Shown here in pieces: positions 50,176 through 59,000 of a stretch of DNA of 64,000 bases. Within the stretch, counting starts at the first letter, position 1; each line of letters opens with the position of its first letter. This DNA is from UBA4615 sp046046245 (GTDB lineage Bacteria; Pseudomonadota; Gammaproteobacteria; Burkholderiales; Burkholderiaceae_E): assembly GCA_046046245.1 (NCBI GenBank), contig JBJOKE010000042.1, positions 1 to 64,000 of the forward strand, given 5' to 3'. A program made the position numbers and the translations under genes. The notes beneath the pieces are model-generated. The model made no database searches. It was given only the letters and a program-made list of their open reading frames with translations, and was not told where the DNA came from.

Positions 50176-50838
50176 TCAGTCGCCTCCGCAGCCCCCGCCG
50201 CCGTCGCCGTCGCCATCGCCATCGCCATCGCCATCGCCATCGCCATCGCCATCGCCGCCCGAGCCGCCGTCGCCGGCTTCCGCGAGGCCGTCGGTACCGC
50301 CGTCGTAGCCCGGGTCCGAGAAGTCGCCGCCGCAGTGCGGGCCGCCCTGGCCGCCCGGGCGCAGCCGCTCGGCCATGCAGTCGGCGACGTACTCGAAGCC
50401 GCCCGCGATCCCGAGCTTGCGGTCGAGCGCGAACAGCAGCGGCAGCCGCGCGGGACGGCGCGGGTCGATGTTCTCGTCGCGGCAGGTCCAGGTCCAGCAG
50501 CGGCGCAGGCCGGCGTTGCCCTGCCGGTCCGGGCCGAGCACGACGGCGGGCGTGTGGTCGAGGAAGCGGCCGAACGCCGCGTCGCAGAACTCGCGGTCGT
50601 GGCGGGTGTAGAGGATGAACTCGTGCCAGAGATCGTCGGCGACCTGAGAGGGCATCGACACGAAGCGCCGACCGCTCAGCAGGTGCGCGAGGAAGAACTG
50701 CCGCAGCCCCTGCGCCACCAGCATGCAGTCGCGCGCGTGCATCTGCGGGTGCTTCTCGCGCAGCTTCGCGAACAGGCCGGCCGGACGGCCCGCCGCGCGC
50801 CGGACCGCCGGCTTGCCGTGCTCCGCGGCGCGGGCCAC
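50176..50838 (-). CDS. Cytoplasmic protein with glycine-aspartate repeat tail (GRDP-like)
   Basis: 220 residues from a GTG at 50838. The first 130 residues (QGLRQFFLAHLLSGRRFVSMPSQVADDLWHEFILYTRHDREFCDAAFGRFLDHTP) match the glycine-rich-domain-like pattern with the DDLWHEFILYTR centre. A Cys/Gly-rich middle follows, then a tail of nearly pure (Gly-Asp) dipeptides ending in GGGGCGGD. The tail is encoded by a hexanucleotide repeat. Function unknown; the Asp-rich tail could bind calcium. It is divergent from the alcohol dehydrogenase gene. Confidence 0.7.
   Translation of the reverse strand: MARAAEHGKPAVRRAAGRPAGLFAKLREKHPQMHARDCMLVAQGLRQFFLAHLLSGRRFVSMPSQVADDLWHEFILYTRHDREFCDAAFGRFLDHTPAVVLGPDRQGNAGLRRCWTWTCRDENIDPRRPARLPLLFALDRKLGIAGGFEYVADCMAERLRPGGQGGPHCGGDFSDPGYDGGTDGLAEAGDGGSGGDGDGDGDGDGDGDGDGDGGGGCGGD
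50199..50252. repeat. Hexanucleotide tandem repeat (2 x CGCCGT, 7 x CGCCAT)
   Basis: Nine consecutive six-base units: CGCCGT twice (50199-50210) and CGCCAT seven times (50211-50252). On the minus strand each unit encodes Gly-Asp within the tail of the 50176-50838 gene. Unit length is a multiple of three, so slippage changes tail length without a frameshift. Confidence 0.95.
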
Positions 50839-50897
50839 AGTGGCGCTCGCGCCCCCCTCGAGGCGCCCCGACGACCGACGAGGAACCAGGAGATCCG

Positions 50898-51965
50898 ATG
50901 CTCAGCTACGACGTGATCGAACACGGCAAGCCGCTGCAGGTGCGGATGCGCGAGACCCCCGAGCCGCAGGGCGCCGAGGTCCGCGTGCGCATCGTGCGTT
51001 CGGGCGTCTGCCACTCGGACCTGCACATCTGGGAGGGCTTCTTCGACCTCGGCGGCGGCAGGCGCTTCCACGTGAAGGACCGCGGCTGCGTGCCGCCGTT
51101 CACCACCGGCCACGAGCCCTTCGGCGTGGTCGACGCGCTCGGCCCCGACGCCCGCGGGGTCTCGATCGGCGACCGCCGCATCGTCTACCCGTGGATCGGC
51201 TGCGGCCGCTGCCCGGTCTGCGCCGACGGCGACGACCACCTCTGCCTCGCGCAGCGCTTCGTGGGCGTGACGCGACCGGGCGCGTACGCGACCCATCTCG
51301 TCGTGCCCGATGCGAAGTACCTGGTCGCCGCCGACGGCATCGACGAGGCCTGGGCCGCGACCCTCGCCTGCTCGGGGCTCACCGTCCACAGCGCGATCGG
51401 CAAGCTGCCCCGGCTCGCGCCGCGCCACCGGGTCGCGGTCATCGGCTGCGGCGGTCTCGGCATGACCGCGATCGCGATGCTGCGCGCGCACGGCATCGGG
51501 CGGGTGATCGCCTGCGACGTCGACCCGGCGAAGCTCGAGCGCGCCCGCGCGCAGGGCGCCGAGGAGGTCCTCGATACGCGCGGGCCCGACGCGCTCGCGC
51601 GGCTGCAGGCGCTCGCCGACGGCCAGCTCGCCGGTGTCCTCGACCTGGTGGGCATGCCCGCCACCGCGGCGCTCGGCATCGGCGCGCTCTGCAAGGGCGG
51701 GCACTACGTGCTCTGCGGCCTCTTCGGCGGCGAGCTCACGCTGTCGTGGCCGCCGATCGCGCAGCGCGGCATCTCGATCCGCGGCTCGTACGTGGGCAGC
51801 CTGCGGGAGCTGCACGAGGTGGTGGCGCTCGCGCGCAGCGGGCGGCTCGCGCCGCCGCCGATCGAGGTCCGGCCGGCCGACGCGGTGAACCGGAGCATGG
51901 AGGACCTGCGCGACGGCCGCGTGATGGGCCGCGTGGTGCTGGACTTCGACGGCGTGGGCGCCTGA
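50898..51965 (+). CDS. Zinc-dependent alcohol dehydrogenase (MDR family)
   Basis: 355 residues: catalytic zinc ligands C38 (SGVCHSD) and H72/E73 (TTGHEPFG), the structural zinc lobe C102-C105-C108-C116 (GCGRCPVCADGDDHLC), and the NAD-binding motif VIGCGGLGMTAIAML. It oxidises a primary or secondary alcohol, or reduces an aldehyde; specificity is not readable. GGAACCAGGAG-type sequence precedes the ATG. No linked pathway gene on the same strand. Confidence 0.9.
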   Translation: MLSYDVIEHGKPLQVRMRETPEPQGAEVRVRIVRSGVCHSDLHIWEGFFDLGGGRRFHVKDRGCVPPFTTGHEPFGVVDALGPDARGVSIGDRRIVYPWIGCGRCPVCADGDDHLCLAQRFVGVTRPGAYATHLVVPDAKYLVAADGIDEAWAATLACSGLTVHSAIGKLPRLAPRHRVAVIGCGGLGMTAIAMLRAHGIGRVIACDVDPAKLERARAQGAEEVLDTRGPDALARLQALADGQLAGVLDLVGMPATAALGIGALCKGGHYVLCGLFGGELTLSWPPIAQRGISIRGSYVGSLRELHEVVALARSGRLAPPPIEVRPADAVNRSMEDLRDGRVMGRVVLDFDGVGA

Positions 51966-51980
51966 AGCCCTGGCGCCGAC

Positions 51981-52772
51981 TCAGGCCATCGGGTGCCAGC
52001 GCGGCGCGCGCTTCTCCAGGAACGACGCGATGCCCTCCCGACCCTCCTCGCTCGCGCGCGCGGCCGCGATGCGGCGGGCGGTGTCGGCCACCAGCGCGTC
52101 GTCGATCGGCCGGCCCGCGACGTCGCGGATCAGCGCCTTGGTCGCGGCCAGGGCGGCGGGCCCGGCCTGCAGCAGCTGGCCGAGGATCGCGTTGATCGCC
52201 GCGTCCAGCTCCTCGGCCGGCGCGATCTCCTGGACGAGGCCGTGCCGGTAGGCCTCGGCGCCGTCGAACACCTCGGCGGTGAGGAACCAGCGGCTCGCCA
52301 TCCGCGCACCCATCGCCCGGATCACGTAGGGGCTGATCATCGCGGGGATCAGGCCGATCTTCACCTCGGTCAGGCAGAACTTCGCGTCGATCGAGGCGAC
52401 CGCGATGTCGCAGGCCGTCACCAGCCCGAGGCCGCCCGCGAAGGCCGGACCGTGCACGCGCGCGACCGTGGGCTTCGGCGACTCGGCGATCGCTCGCAGC
52501 AGCGCGGCGAGCTTCGCCGCGTCGGCCTCGTTCTCGGCAGGCCCGTAGGTCGAGGCCGCCTTCATCCAGTTCAGGTCGGCACCGGCGCAGAACGCCTTGC
52601 CGCGACCGGCGAGCACGATCGCGCGGACCTCGTCGTCCTCCGAGGCGCGGGTCACCGCGTCGGTCAGCTCGGCGATCAGCTCGGCGCTCATCGCGTTGCG
52701 CACGTCGGGGCGGTTCAGCCAGATCACGGCGACACCCTGCTGCAGGGTGGTCTCGAGGGTCGAGTAGCTCAT
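51981..52772 (-). CDS. liuC: Enoyl-CoA hydratase/isomerase, methylglutaconyl-CoA hydratase (LiuC)-like
   Basis: 263 residues of the crotonase family: oxyanion-hole segments AFCAGADLNWMK and GPAFAGGLGLVTACD, then TEVKIGLIPAMISPYVIRAMG. The ADLNWMK and IPAMISPYV stretches are what I know from LiuC/AUH-type methylglutaconyl-CoA hydratases of leucine catabolism. Together with HMG-CoA lyase at 23799 and the MccA subunit at 30228 it would fill three steps of the pathway, though the genes are scattered. Another crotonase role cannot be excluded. Confidence 0.8.
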   Translation of the reverse strand: MSYSTLETTLQQGVAVIWLNRPDVRNAMSAELIAELTDAVTRASEDDEVRAIVLAGRGKAFCAGADLNWMKAASTYGPAENEADAAKLAALLRAIAESPKPTVARVHGPAFAGGLGLVTACDIAVASIDAKFCLTEVKIGLIPAMISPYVIRAMGARMASRWFLTAEVFDGAEAYRHGLVQEIAPAEELDAAINAILGQLLQAGPAALAATKALIRDVAGRPIDDALVADTARRIAAARASEEGREGIASFLEKRAPRWHPMA

Positions 52773-52918
52773 GGGCTTCGGTCGGAGGCGGTGTCGAAGC
52801 GCGCAAGCATACCGGCCGCGGCGGACCGAACGCGGCTGCGCGGGTTTGCCCGCCGGCGCCGCATTCCGTAGTCTGCGCCGATCCCGCCTCCGAGGGCGGT
52901 GGACGGAGACCGGACCCG

Positions 52919-54583
52919 ATGACGACGACCCGTGCGCAGGCGATCGCCGAGCTCACCGCCCCGGGCCAGCCCTACGCGCTGGCCGACGCGACGATCCGCG
53001 GCCGCCCGCAGCGCGTCTTCGCCAATGCGCCGCGCTCGCTGCGCGTGATGTTCCGCGAGGCTGCCACCGACGCGCCCTTCCTGTCCTACGGTGACGAGCG
53101 CTGGACCTTCGCGCAGGCCCGGGCGCAGGCGTCGCGGATCGCTCGCGTGCTGGTCGACGAGGCCGGCGTGCGGCCCGGCGACCGCGTCGCGATCGCGATG
53201 CGCAACTACCCCGAGTGGACCCTCGGGTTCATGGCCGCGACTTCGATCGGCGCGATCGCGGTCGCGATGAACGCGCACTGGCAGGCCGACGAGATGGGCT
53301 ACGCGCTGCGCGACTGCGGCGCGGTCGCGCTGCTGGCCGACGCCGAGCGGCTCGAGCGCCTGGCGCGCGCCGACGCGCCCGCGGGCCTGGCGGTCTTCGC
53401 GGTGCGAGCGCCCGCGACCGCGCCCGGCGTGCGCGCGCTCGATGCGCTCGTCGCGGCGCTGGGCGACGTGCCGATGCCCGAGGCCGACCCGGCGCCCGAC
53501 GATCCGGCGACGATCCTCTACACCTCGGGCTCGACCGGCCATCCGAAGGGCGTCGTCTCGACGCACCGGAACATCCTGTCCGCGCTGATGTCGTGGGAGC
53601 TCGACCGCGCGATCGGCGAGCGCGTGGCGGGCGTTGCGGCGTCCGCTCCCCCCGGGCAGGACGGCACGCTGCTCGGGGTGCCGCTCTTCCACGTCACCGG
53701 ACTCGCCGCGTCGCTGCTCGCGTCGTACCGCCTGCAGCGGCGCGTGGTCTGCATGTACCGCTGGGACCCCGAGATCGCCGCGACGCTGATCGAGCGCGAG
53801 CGGCTGCGATCGCTGGTGGCGCCCGCCGCGGTCACCGGCGACCTGCTGCGGGTCGCCGCCGAGGGCCGCCACGACCTGTCTTCGCTGCTCAGCCTGGGCG
53901 GGGGCGGTGCGCCGCGCGCGCCCGAGCAGGTGCGCCGCATCGACGCGGTGTTCCCGAACGCGCTGCCCGGCACCGGCTGGGGGATGACCGAGACCTTCGC
54001 GATCGGCGCGGGCATCGCCGGGGCCGACTACCTGCTGCGGCCGGAGAGCTCGGGCCGCTGCTCGCAGGTGCTCGCGCTGCGCGTGGTCGATGCGCACGGC
54101 GCGCCGCTGCCCACGGGCGGGCGCGGCGAGCTGCAGGTCCGGGGCGCATCGGTCTTCCGCGAGTACTGGAACCGGCCCGACGCGACCGCCGAGTCCTTCG
54201 ACGGCGACTGGTTCCGCACCGGCGACCTCGCATGGATCGACGACGAGGGCTTCGTCTTCATCGTCGACCGCATCAAGGACCTGATCATCCGCGGCGGCGA
54301 GAACATCGGCTGCGGTACGGTCGAGGCGGCGCTGCTGCAGCACCCGTCCGTCCGCGAGGCCGCGGTCTACGCGGTGCCCGACGAGCGGCTCGGTGAGGAG
54401 GTGGGCGCGACGGTCTACTGCGACCCGCCGGTGGATGCCGAGACCCTGCGGGCCTTCGTCGCGACGCGGCTCGCGGCCTTCGAGGTGCCGCGCCACATCC
54501 GGATGTCCGACGTGCCGCTGCCGCGGACCGCGACCGGCAAGATCCTGAAGCGGGCGCTTCGGGACGCGGCGCGGGCCGCCTGA
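52919..54583 (+). CDS. Acyl-CoA synthetase (AMP-forming)
   Basis: 554 residues with ANL motifs ILYTSGSTGHPKGVVSTHRN, GTGWGMTETF, GDWFRTGDLAWID, DRIKDLIIRGGENIGCGTVE, and the catalytic Lys in PRTATGKILKRALR. The IGCGTVE/NIGC region and ALADATIRGRPQRVFANAP N terminus differ from the 7886-9457 enzyme, so the two probably have different acids. The ATG at 52919 is divergent from the LiuC-like gene with 146 bp between, likely a shared control region. Substrate not readable. Confidence 0.87.
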   Translation: MTTTRAQAIAELTAPGQPYALADATIRGRPQRVFANAPRSLRVMFREAATDAPFLSYGDERWTFAQARAQASRIARVLVDEAGVRPGDRVAIAMRNYPEWTLGFMAATSIGAIAVAMNAHWQADEMGYALRDCGAVALLADAERLERLARADAPAGLAVFAVRAPATAPGVRALDALVAALGDVPMPEADPAPDDPATILYTSGSTGHPKGVVSTHRNILSALMSWELDRAIGERVAGVAASAPPGQDGTLLGVPLFHVTGLAASLLASYRLQRRVVCMYRWDPEIAATLIERERLRSLVAPAAVTGDLLRVAAEGRHDLSSLLSLGGGGAPRAPEQVRRIDAVFPNALPGTGWGMTETFAIGAGIAGADYLLRPESSGRCSQVLALRVVDAHGAPLPTGGRGELQVRGASVFREYWNRPDATAESFDGDWFRTGDLAWIDDEGFVFIVDRIKDLIIRGGENIGCGTVEAALLQHPSVREAAVYAVPDERLGEEVGATVYCDPPVDAETLRAFVATRLAAFEVPRHIRMSDVPLPRTATGKILKRALRDAARAA

Positions 54584-54587
54584 CGGG

Positions 54588-55586
54588 TCAGGGGCTGTCC
54601 GCGCCCGCGCGCGGCTCGCCCGCCGGCGGCGTGCCCTGCCGGGGCGCGCCGCGCGCCGGCAGCACTCCGATCGCGGCCGCGAAGCGGTCGAACTCGGGCA
54701 GCCAGATCGACTGGCCCGCGCGGCTTCCGAACATGCCGTGCGCGTCGCCCGGCGCGAAGGTGCCGAACGCCACCATGCGCGCATCGCCGCCGGCCTCGAC
54801 GTAGGCGCGATGCATCGACTCCCAGGTCGGTCGGCTCCAGTAGCTGTCGTTGTCGCCGTAGAACCAGAGCGAGGGGACCCGGGCCTTCGCGCCGTAGGCG
54901 GCGAACGCGCGTGCGAGCCCGCCCTCCCAGGCCACGCAGTCGGTGTTCCTGAGCCCACCGGCGAAGTTCACCAGGCCCCTGAGGCCCGGGCGCTCCAGCG
55001 TGCCCAGCGCGAGCGTGACCATGCCGCCGTGCGACTGGCCCATGACGACCGTGCGCGTGGCGTCGGCCTCCGGCAGGGTCGCGACGTGGTCGAGCACCGC
55101 GGCGACGTCGTCCGCCTGCACGAGCCCGTTCGACTCGGTGTTGCAGCCCACGCCCATGTAGCTGCCGGTGGACTTCGAGAAGCCGGCCCGCATCGGCAGC
55201 ACGACGAGGAAGCCGCGCTCCACGAGCGCGCGCGACGGCAGCAGGTAGCGGGCGCGCGCCTGCCAGCGCGGGTCGCCGGCGGCCTTGCCGTGGTTGATCA
55301 CCGCGACGGGGAACGGCCCGTCTCCCGGCGGGGAGAACAGGGTGACCTCGAGGGTCGCGGCCCAGAAGCCGGGCTTGGTGACGCGGATCACGCGCTCGCG
55401 CAGCGCGGCGTCGAGCGGCGGCTCCGCCGGCGCCTGCGCGCGAGCCGTCGGCGCGGCGTGCAGCGCGCCCGCGGCGAGCGCGACCGCGACGAGCCGGAGC
55501 ACGCCGCGTTGCCCGTCGTCGGCGAGCCGCGGGCGGCGTGCGAGCCCTCGCCCGGTCCGCGTCGCGAGGCTCAGCGCTGCCAGCAT
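54588..55586 (-). CDS. Secreted alpha/beta hydrolase (dienelactone hydrolase-like)
   Basis: 332 residues from the ATG at 55586; a GTG at 55502 would give 304 residues starting with a clean signal peptide (LRLVAVALAAGALHAAPTARAQ), and may be the real start. The nucleophile elbow is VVMGQSHGGMVTLAL (Ser in GQSHGG), with an acid near FYGDNDSYW and a His in FAPGDAHGMFG. The substrate domain is of the dipeptidyl-peptidase/dienelactone-hydrolase type. Exported esterase or peptidase of unknown substrate. It overlaps the pilE 3' end by 16 bases but is probably not part of pilus function. Confidence 0.78.
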   Translation of the reverse strand: MLAALSLATRTGRGLARRPRLADDGQRGVLRLVAVALAAGALHAAPTARAQAPAEPPLDAALRERVIRVTKPGFWAATLEVTLFSPPGDGPFPVAVINHGKAAGDPRWQARARYLLPSRALVERGFLVVLPMRAGFSKSTGSYMGVGCNTESNGLVQADDVAAVLDHVATLPEADATRTVVMGQSHGGMVTLALGTLERPGLRGLVNFAGGLRNTDCVAWEGGLARAFAAYGAKARVPSLWFYGDNDSYWSRPTWESMHRAYVEAGGDARMVAFGTFAPGDAHGMFGSRAGQSIWLPEFDRFAAAIGVLPARGAPRQGTPPAGEPRAGADSP

Positions 55587-56062
55587 GCCTCGCTCTGGGC
55601 GTCGACCGTGACGAGGGCGCCCTTCAGCACGCCGCGCTGCCCGATGTGGTCGATCGCGAGCGGACCGCCACAGCCGGCGTCGGCGTCGGCCTGGGCTCCC
55701 TGCGGCGTGGCCGCGAGCACGTAGCTGCCCGCGGCGGGGCCCGCGCCGAACGCGATCCTGTACTGCGCCGTGCCTGCCGCCGGCGTCTGCCCCCAGCCGA
55801 GCTTGGTGATCAGCGCGTCGTTGACCGTGGCGCCCGACGGGTCGGCGTCGTAGCGGAAGGTCGCGGCCTGGTTGCGCTCCATCCAGAGCGCGGCCATCTG
55901 CAGGGCCGCCTTCGCCTCGGCGCGCCGGCTGCGGGCGACCTGGTCGCGGTAGTTCGGGACGGCGATCGCGGCGACGATGCCGAGGATCACCACGACCACG
56001 AGCACCTCGATCAGCGTGAAGCCTCGGTGCCCACGGCACGGCGGGGGGTCGGATCGCGTCAT
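55571..56062 (-). CDS. pilE: Type IV minor pilin PilE
   Basis: 163 residues. A 14-residue leader ends at the prepilin-peptidase site HRG/FTLIEV with Glu5, followed by the hydrophobic alpha1 helix (VLVVVVILGIVAAIAVPNYRDQVARSRRAEAKAAL). It has a Cys pair (GCGG and EACWQR) that can close the C-terminal D-loop. Processed by PilD and methylated at Phe1, it would join the minor-pilin priming complex. Its ATG overlaps the pilY1 stop (ATGA); it is the last gene of the operon. Confidence 0.92.
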   Translation of the reverse strand: MTRSDPPPCRGHRGFTLIEVLVVVVILGIVAAIAVPNYRDQVARSRRAEAKAALQMAALWMERNQAATFRYDADPSGATVNDALITKLGWGQTPAAGTAQYRIAFGAGPAAGSYVLAATPQGAQADADAGCGGPLAIDHIGQRGVLKGALVTVDAQSEACWQR

Positions 56063-59000
56063 TGCACCAGCCTCCAGCTCGCGCGGCCGAGCGCCTTGCG
56101 GTCACCGGTTCCGGCGAGGCCGTTCGCGGCGGGGTTGGTCTCGCCCGCGACCGCCGGATTGTTCTTGCCGGCCGCGCCCTTCGTGTGGGTCGACGTGTCG
56201 ATGTTCAGGCTCGGGAACACCATGAAGGCCGAGCTCGACGAGATCTTCGGTCCGAGCAGCAGCTGCGGCGTGCTGAACTGCGCGCCGGCGATCGCCATCG
56301 CGAGCGGCGGGCGCTTGGCGGAGCCGCCGTCGGGCTTCACGCGGTCCTCCTCGTTGATCGCGCCATCGTTGTTGAAGTCGAAGGTGTCGGCCGTCGGCGG
56401 CCCGGAGACCGGATTGCCCTCGAAGATCCAGCTCCGCGCGGGCAGGCACTGCGTGCTGCTCGCGCCGGCCACGATCGGCCGGACCGTGGTCACCCGCAGC
56501 TGCCCGTTGGGCTTGAGCATCGGCGACGCGACCGTCTGCTCCTTCGGGTCCAGCACCATCTTCCAGCCGCGCTTGCCCCCGACGTAGTCGACGACCGCGG
56601 TCTCGGCGACGCGGAAATCGACACCCGCGCTGCCGGAGGCCGCGGAGTAGGGCTGCGCGACCAGGCTGCTCTCGGCGACCGTGACGCCCTGCCCGAGATC
56701 GAGGATGCCGAGCAGGTGCTGGGCCGTCGTGTTCGTCGTGCCCTGCAGCGGACTGAGATACGAACCGGTGCCGACGATCACCTGCCAGCAGCCGTAGGCC
56801 TGCGACGACGGGCAGGCGCCCGAGCTGCCGTTGCGCACGACCAGCGGCGCGGTGTGGATCGGCCGGTTCGCGCCCGCGGCATAGAGCTTGGTCACCTTCG
56901 GCGACGACACCGTCTTCAGGTCGAAGCGCCACAGGTTGCCCTTGATGTCGCCGGCGTACACCAGATCGACCTTGCCGTCGCCGTCCACGTCCACCGGCCG
57001 CGGCGTCGACAGGCCGTTGTTCGTCGACAGCGCCGCGTCCGGGGTGCCGCCGAGCAACGCGTCGACCGCGAATCGGCGCCAGCGCGGTGCCGCTCCGTCG
57101 AGGTAGAACGCGTAGAGCACCGGGCGACCCGGACCGCTCGCCGCCTCGCCGCCGCTCGTGTCGTTGCTGTCGACGCCGTTGCCCACCAGCACCGCCCAGC
57201 GGCCGTCGCTCATCTTGACGATCTGGTGCGAACCCAGCGCCTCGCTCGAGATCGGCGGGCTGATGATGTAGCCGAGGTCCGCGAGGTCCGCGTGCGAGGT
57301 GTTCGAGTACTCGAACAGCACGCCGGCGCCTGCGGACAGGTCGGTCTTCGTCACGTCGAGCGCGGCGATCCCGCGGGCGCCGCGACCGAAGGTGACGACC
57401 GCGACGGTCCGCCAGGCCTTGCCGTTGCCGGTCGCGGTGTTCGCATGGCCCACCATCGGCTGGGCGTCGACGAAGTACGGGTTGAGCCGGACATCCGCGA
57501 GCGTGGCGTCGCTGAACTGCGCGGCGCGGCGCAGCATCGCGTCGGGCACGAACGACCAGGCTTCCTTCAGCCCGTCGGCCTTCACCGTGACCGCGTGCAG
57601 CGCGCCGTCGTTGCCGCCCCAGATCACCATCGGATCGGCGCGGCTGACCTCGCGGCGATACGCGGTCCATCCCGGGTGGTTCGCCTCCGAGAGCCCGGCG
57701 ATCGCCCGCTCCGGGATCACCGTCGGCGCGGAGCTGACGACCGGCCCCAGCGTGATGCCGCCGCGCGAACGGAAGCCGACGCTGCCGTCGGTGCCCCGCA
57801 GGTAGGCGACGCGGTCGGCGCCCTTGCCGTCGGACAGGCCGCCGAGCCCGCGGTTGAGCGAGGCCTTCTGAGCCGCGTCGGCGTTGCCGAACTCGAGCGT
57901 CTCCAGCGTCATCGCGCCCACCGTGCCCGAGCCGTCCGGCTTCGCGAAGTACATCGGCCGCGAGGCCGCGCCCGATGCGGGGATCGCCGAGGACGCCTTG
58001 ACCATGTTGCCGACGTCGAGCTTCAGCGTACTGGTCAGTCCCATCGACCAGACGTCGCCGGAGAAGGTCTTCAGGTCGTACCGGCCCTGCAGCGTGAAGG
58101 TCCGCGATTCGCCGCTGGACAGCGCGCCCGACAGCGAGCGCGTCGAGGTGGCTGCCGCCGCTGCGGCGTAGCCCTCGGCCCCGGCCCCTGACCAGAGCAC
58201 CTTGTCGACCACGACCGTCTCGAGGACCTGGGTCGGATCGCCGGCCACGCCGGTGGTGACCGTCAGACGCGAGTTCGCCTCGCAGTTGACCGGATCGGGC
58301 GCCTTGGTCTGGAAACACAGCTGGCGCGGCGGCCCCTTCCAGGTGACGTCGACGCCCACCGCGGTCGCGCTGTAGAGGTTGCCCTGGCTGAGCATCTGGA
58401 AGACGACCGTCAGCGTCGGGTACTTGTCGTACGGGACGTCGCTGATGTCGAGGGTGAAGGTGTCCGGCGCGAAGGTCCGGTTCGGATTGAAGGACCCGGG
58501 CAGCAGGACGCCATTGCCGTCGCGCAGCGTGACCCGGATCTCGGACAGGCCCTGCAGGCCGCCCCAGGTCATCGTCGGCGATACCCGCACGCGGTCCCAG
58601 CCGGTGACCCGCGCGTTCGCCGCGTCGCAGCGGTAGTGGTCGGCCGGGGTGACCTTGAGCGTCTTCGGCTCGGTGGCGGCGCCGGGGTCGCTGCAGGCGC
58701 CCATCGTGGTGACGTTGAGCTGGTAGGCGATCGCAGCGTCGCCGAGCATCAGCAGGCAGTCGGGGCGGGTCGGGTCGAAGCGCACCGAATACGCGCGGTC
58801 GTACTTGCTCGTGAACGTCGGGAAGCCCGGGCAGACGGCGTCCTTCGCGAAGTCGAAGCAGCTCAGGCCGTAGCCGTCGCCGCGCGGCATGAACATCCGG
58901 CTGCCGTGCAGGGCATTGAAGTTGACCGAGTAGACGTACTTGCCCGTGTTCCATACGACGTCGGGGACCCACGAGCGGTTCCCGACCAGGAAGCTCTTCG

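Noticed and set aside
50199..50252. CRISPR-like repeat array
   Set aside because: The units are six bases, contiguous with no spacers and in frame in a gene; it is a coding microsatellite.
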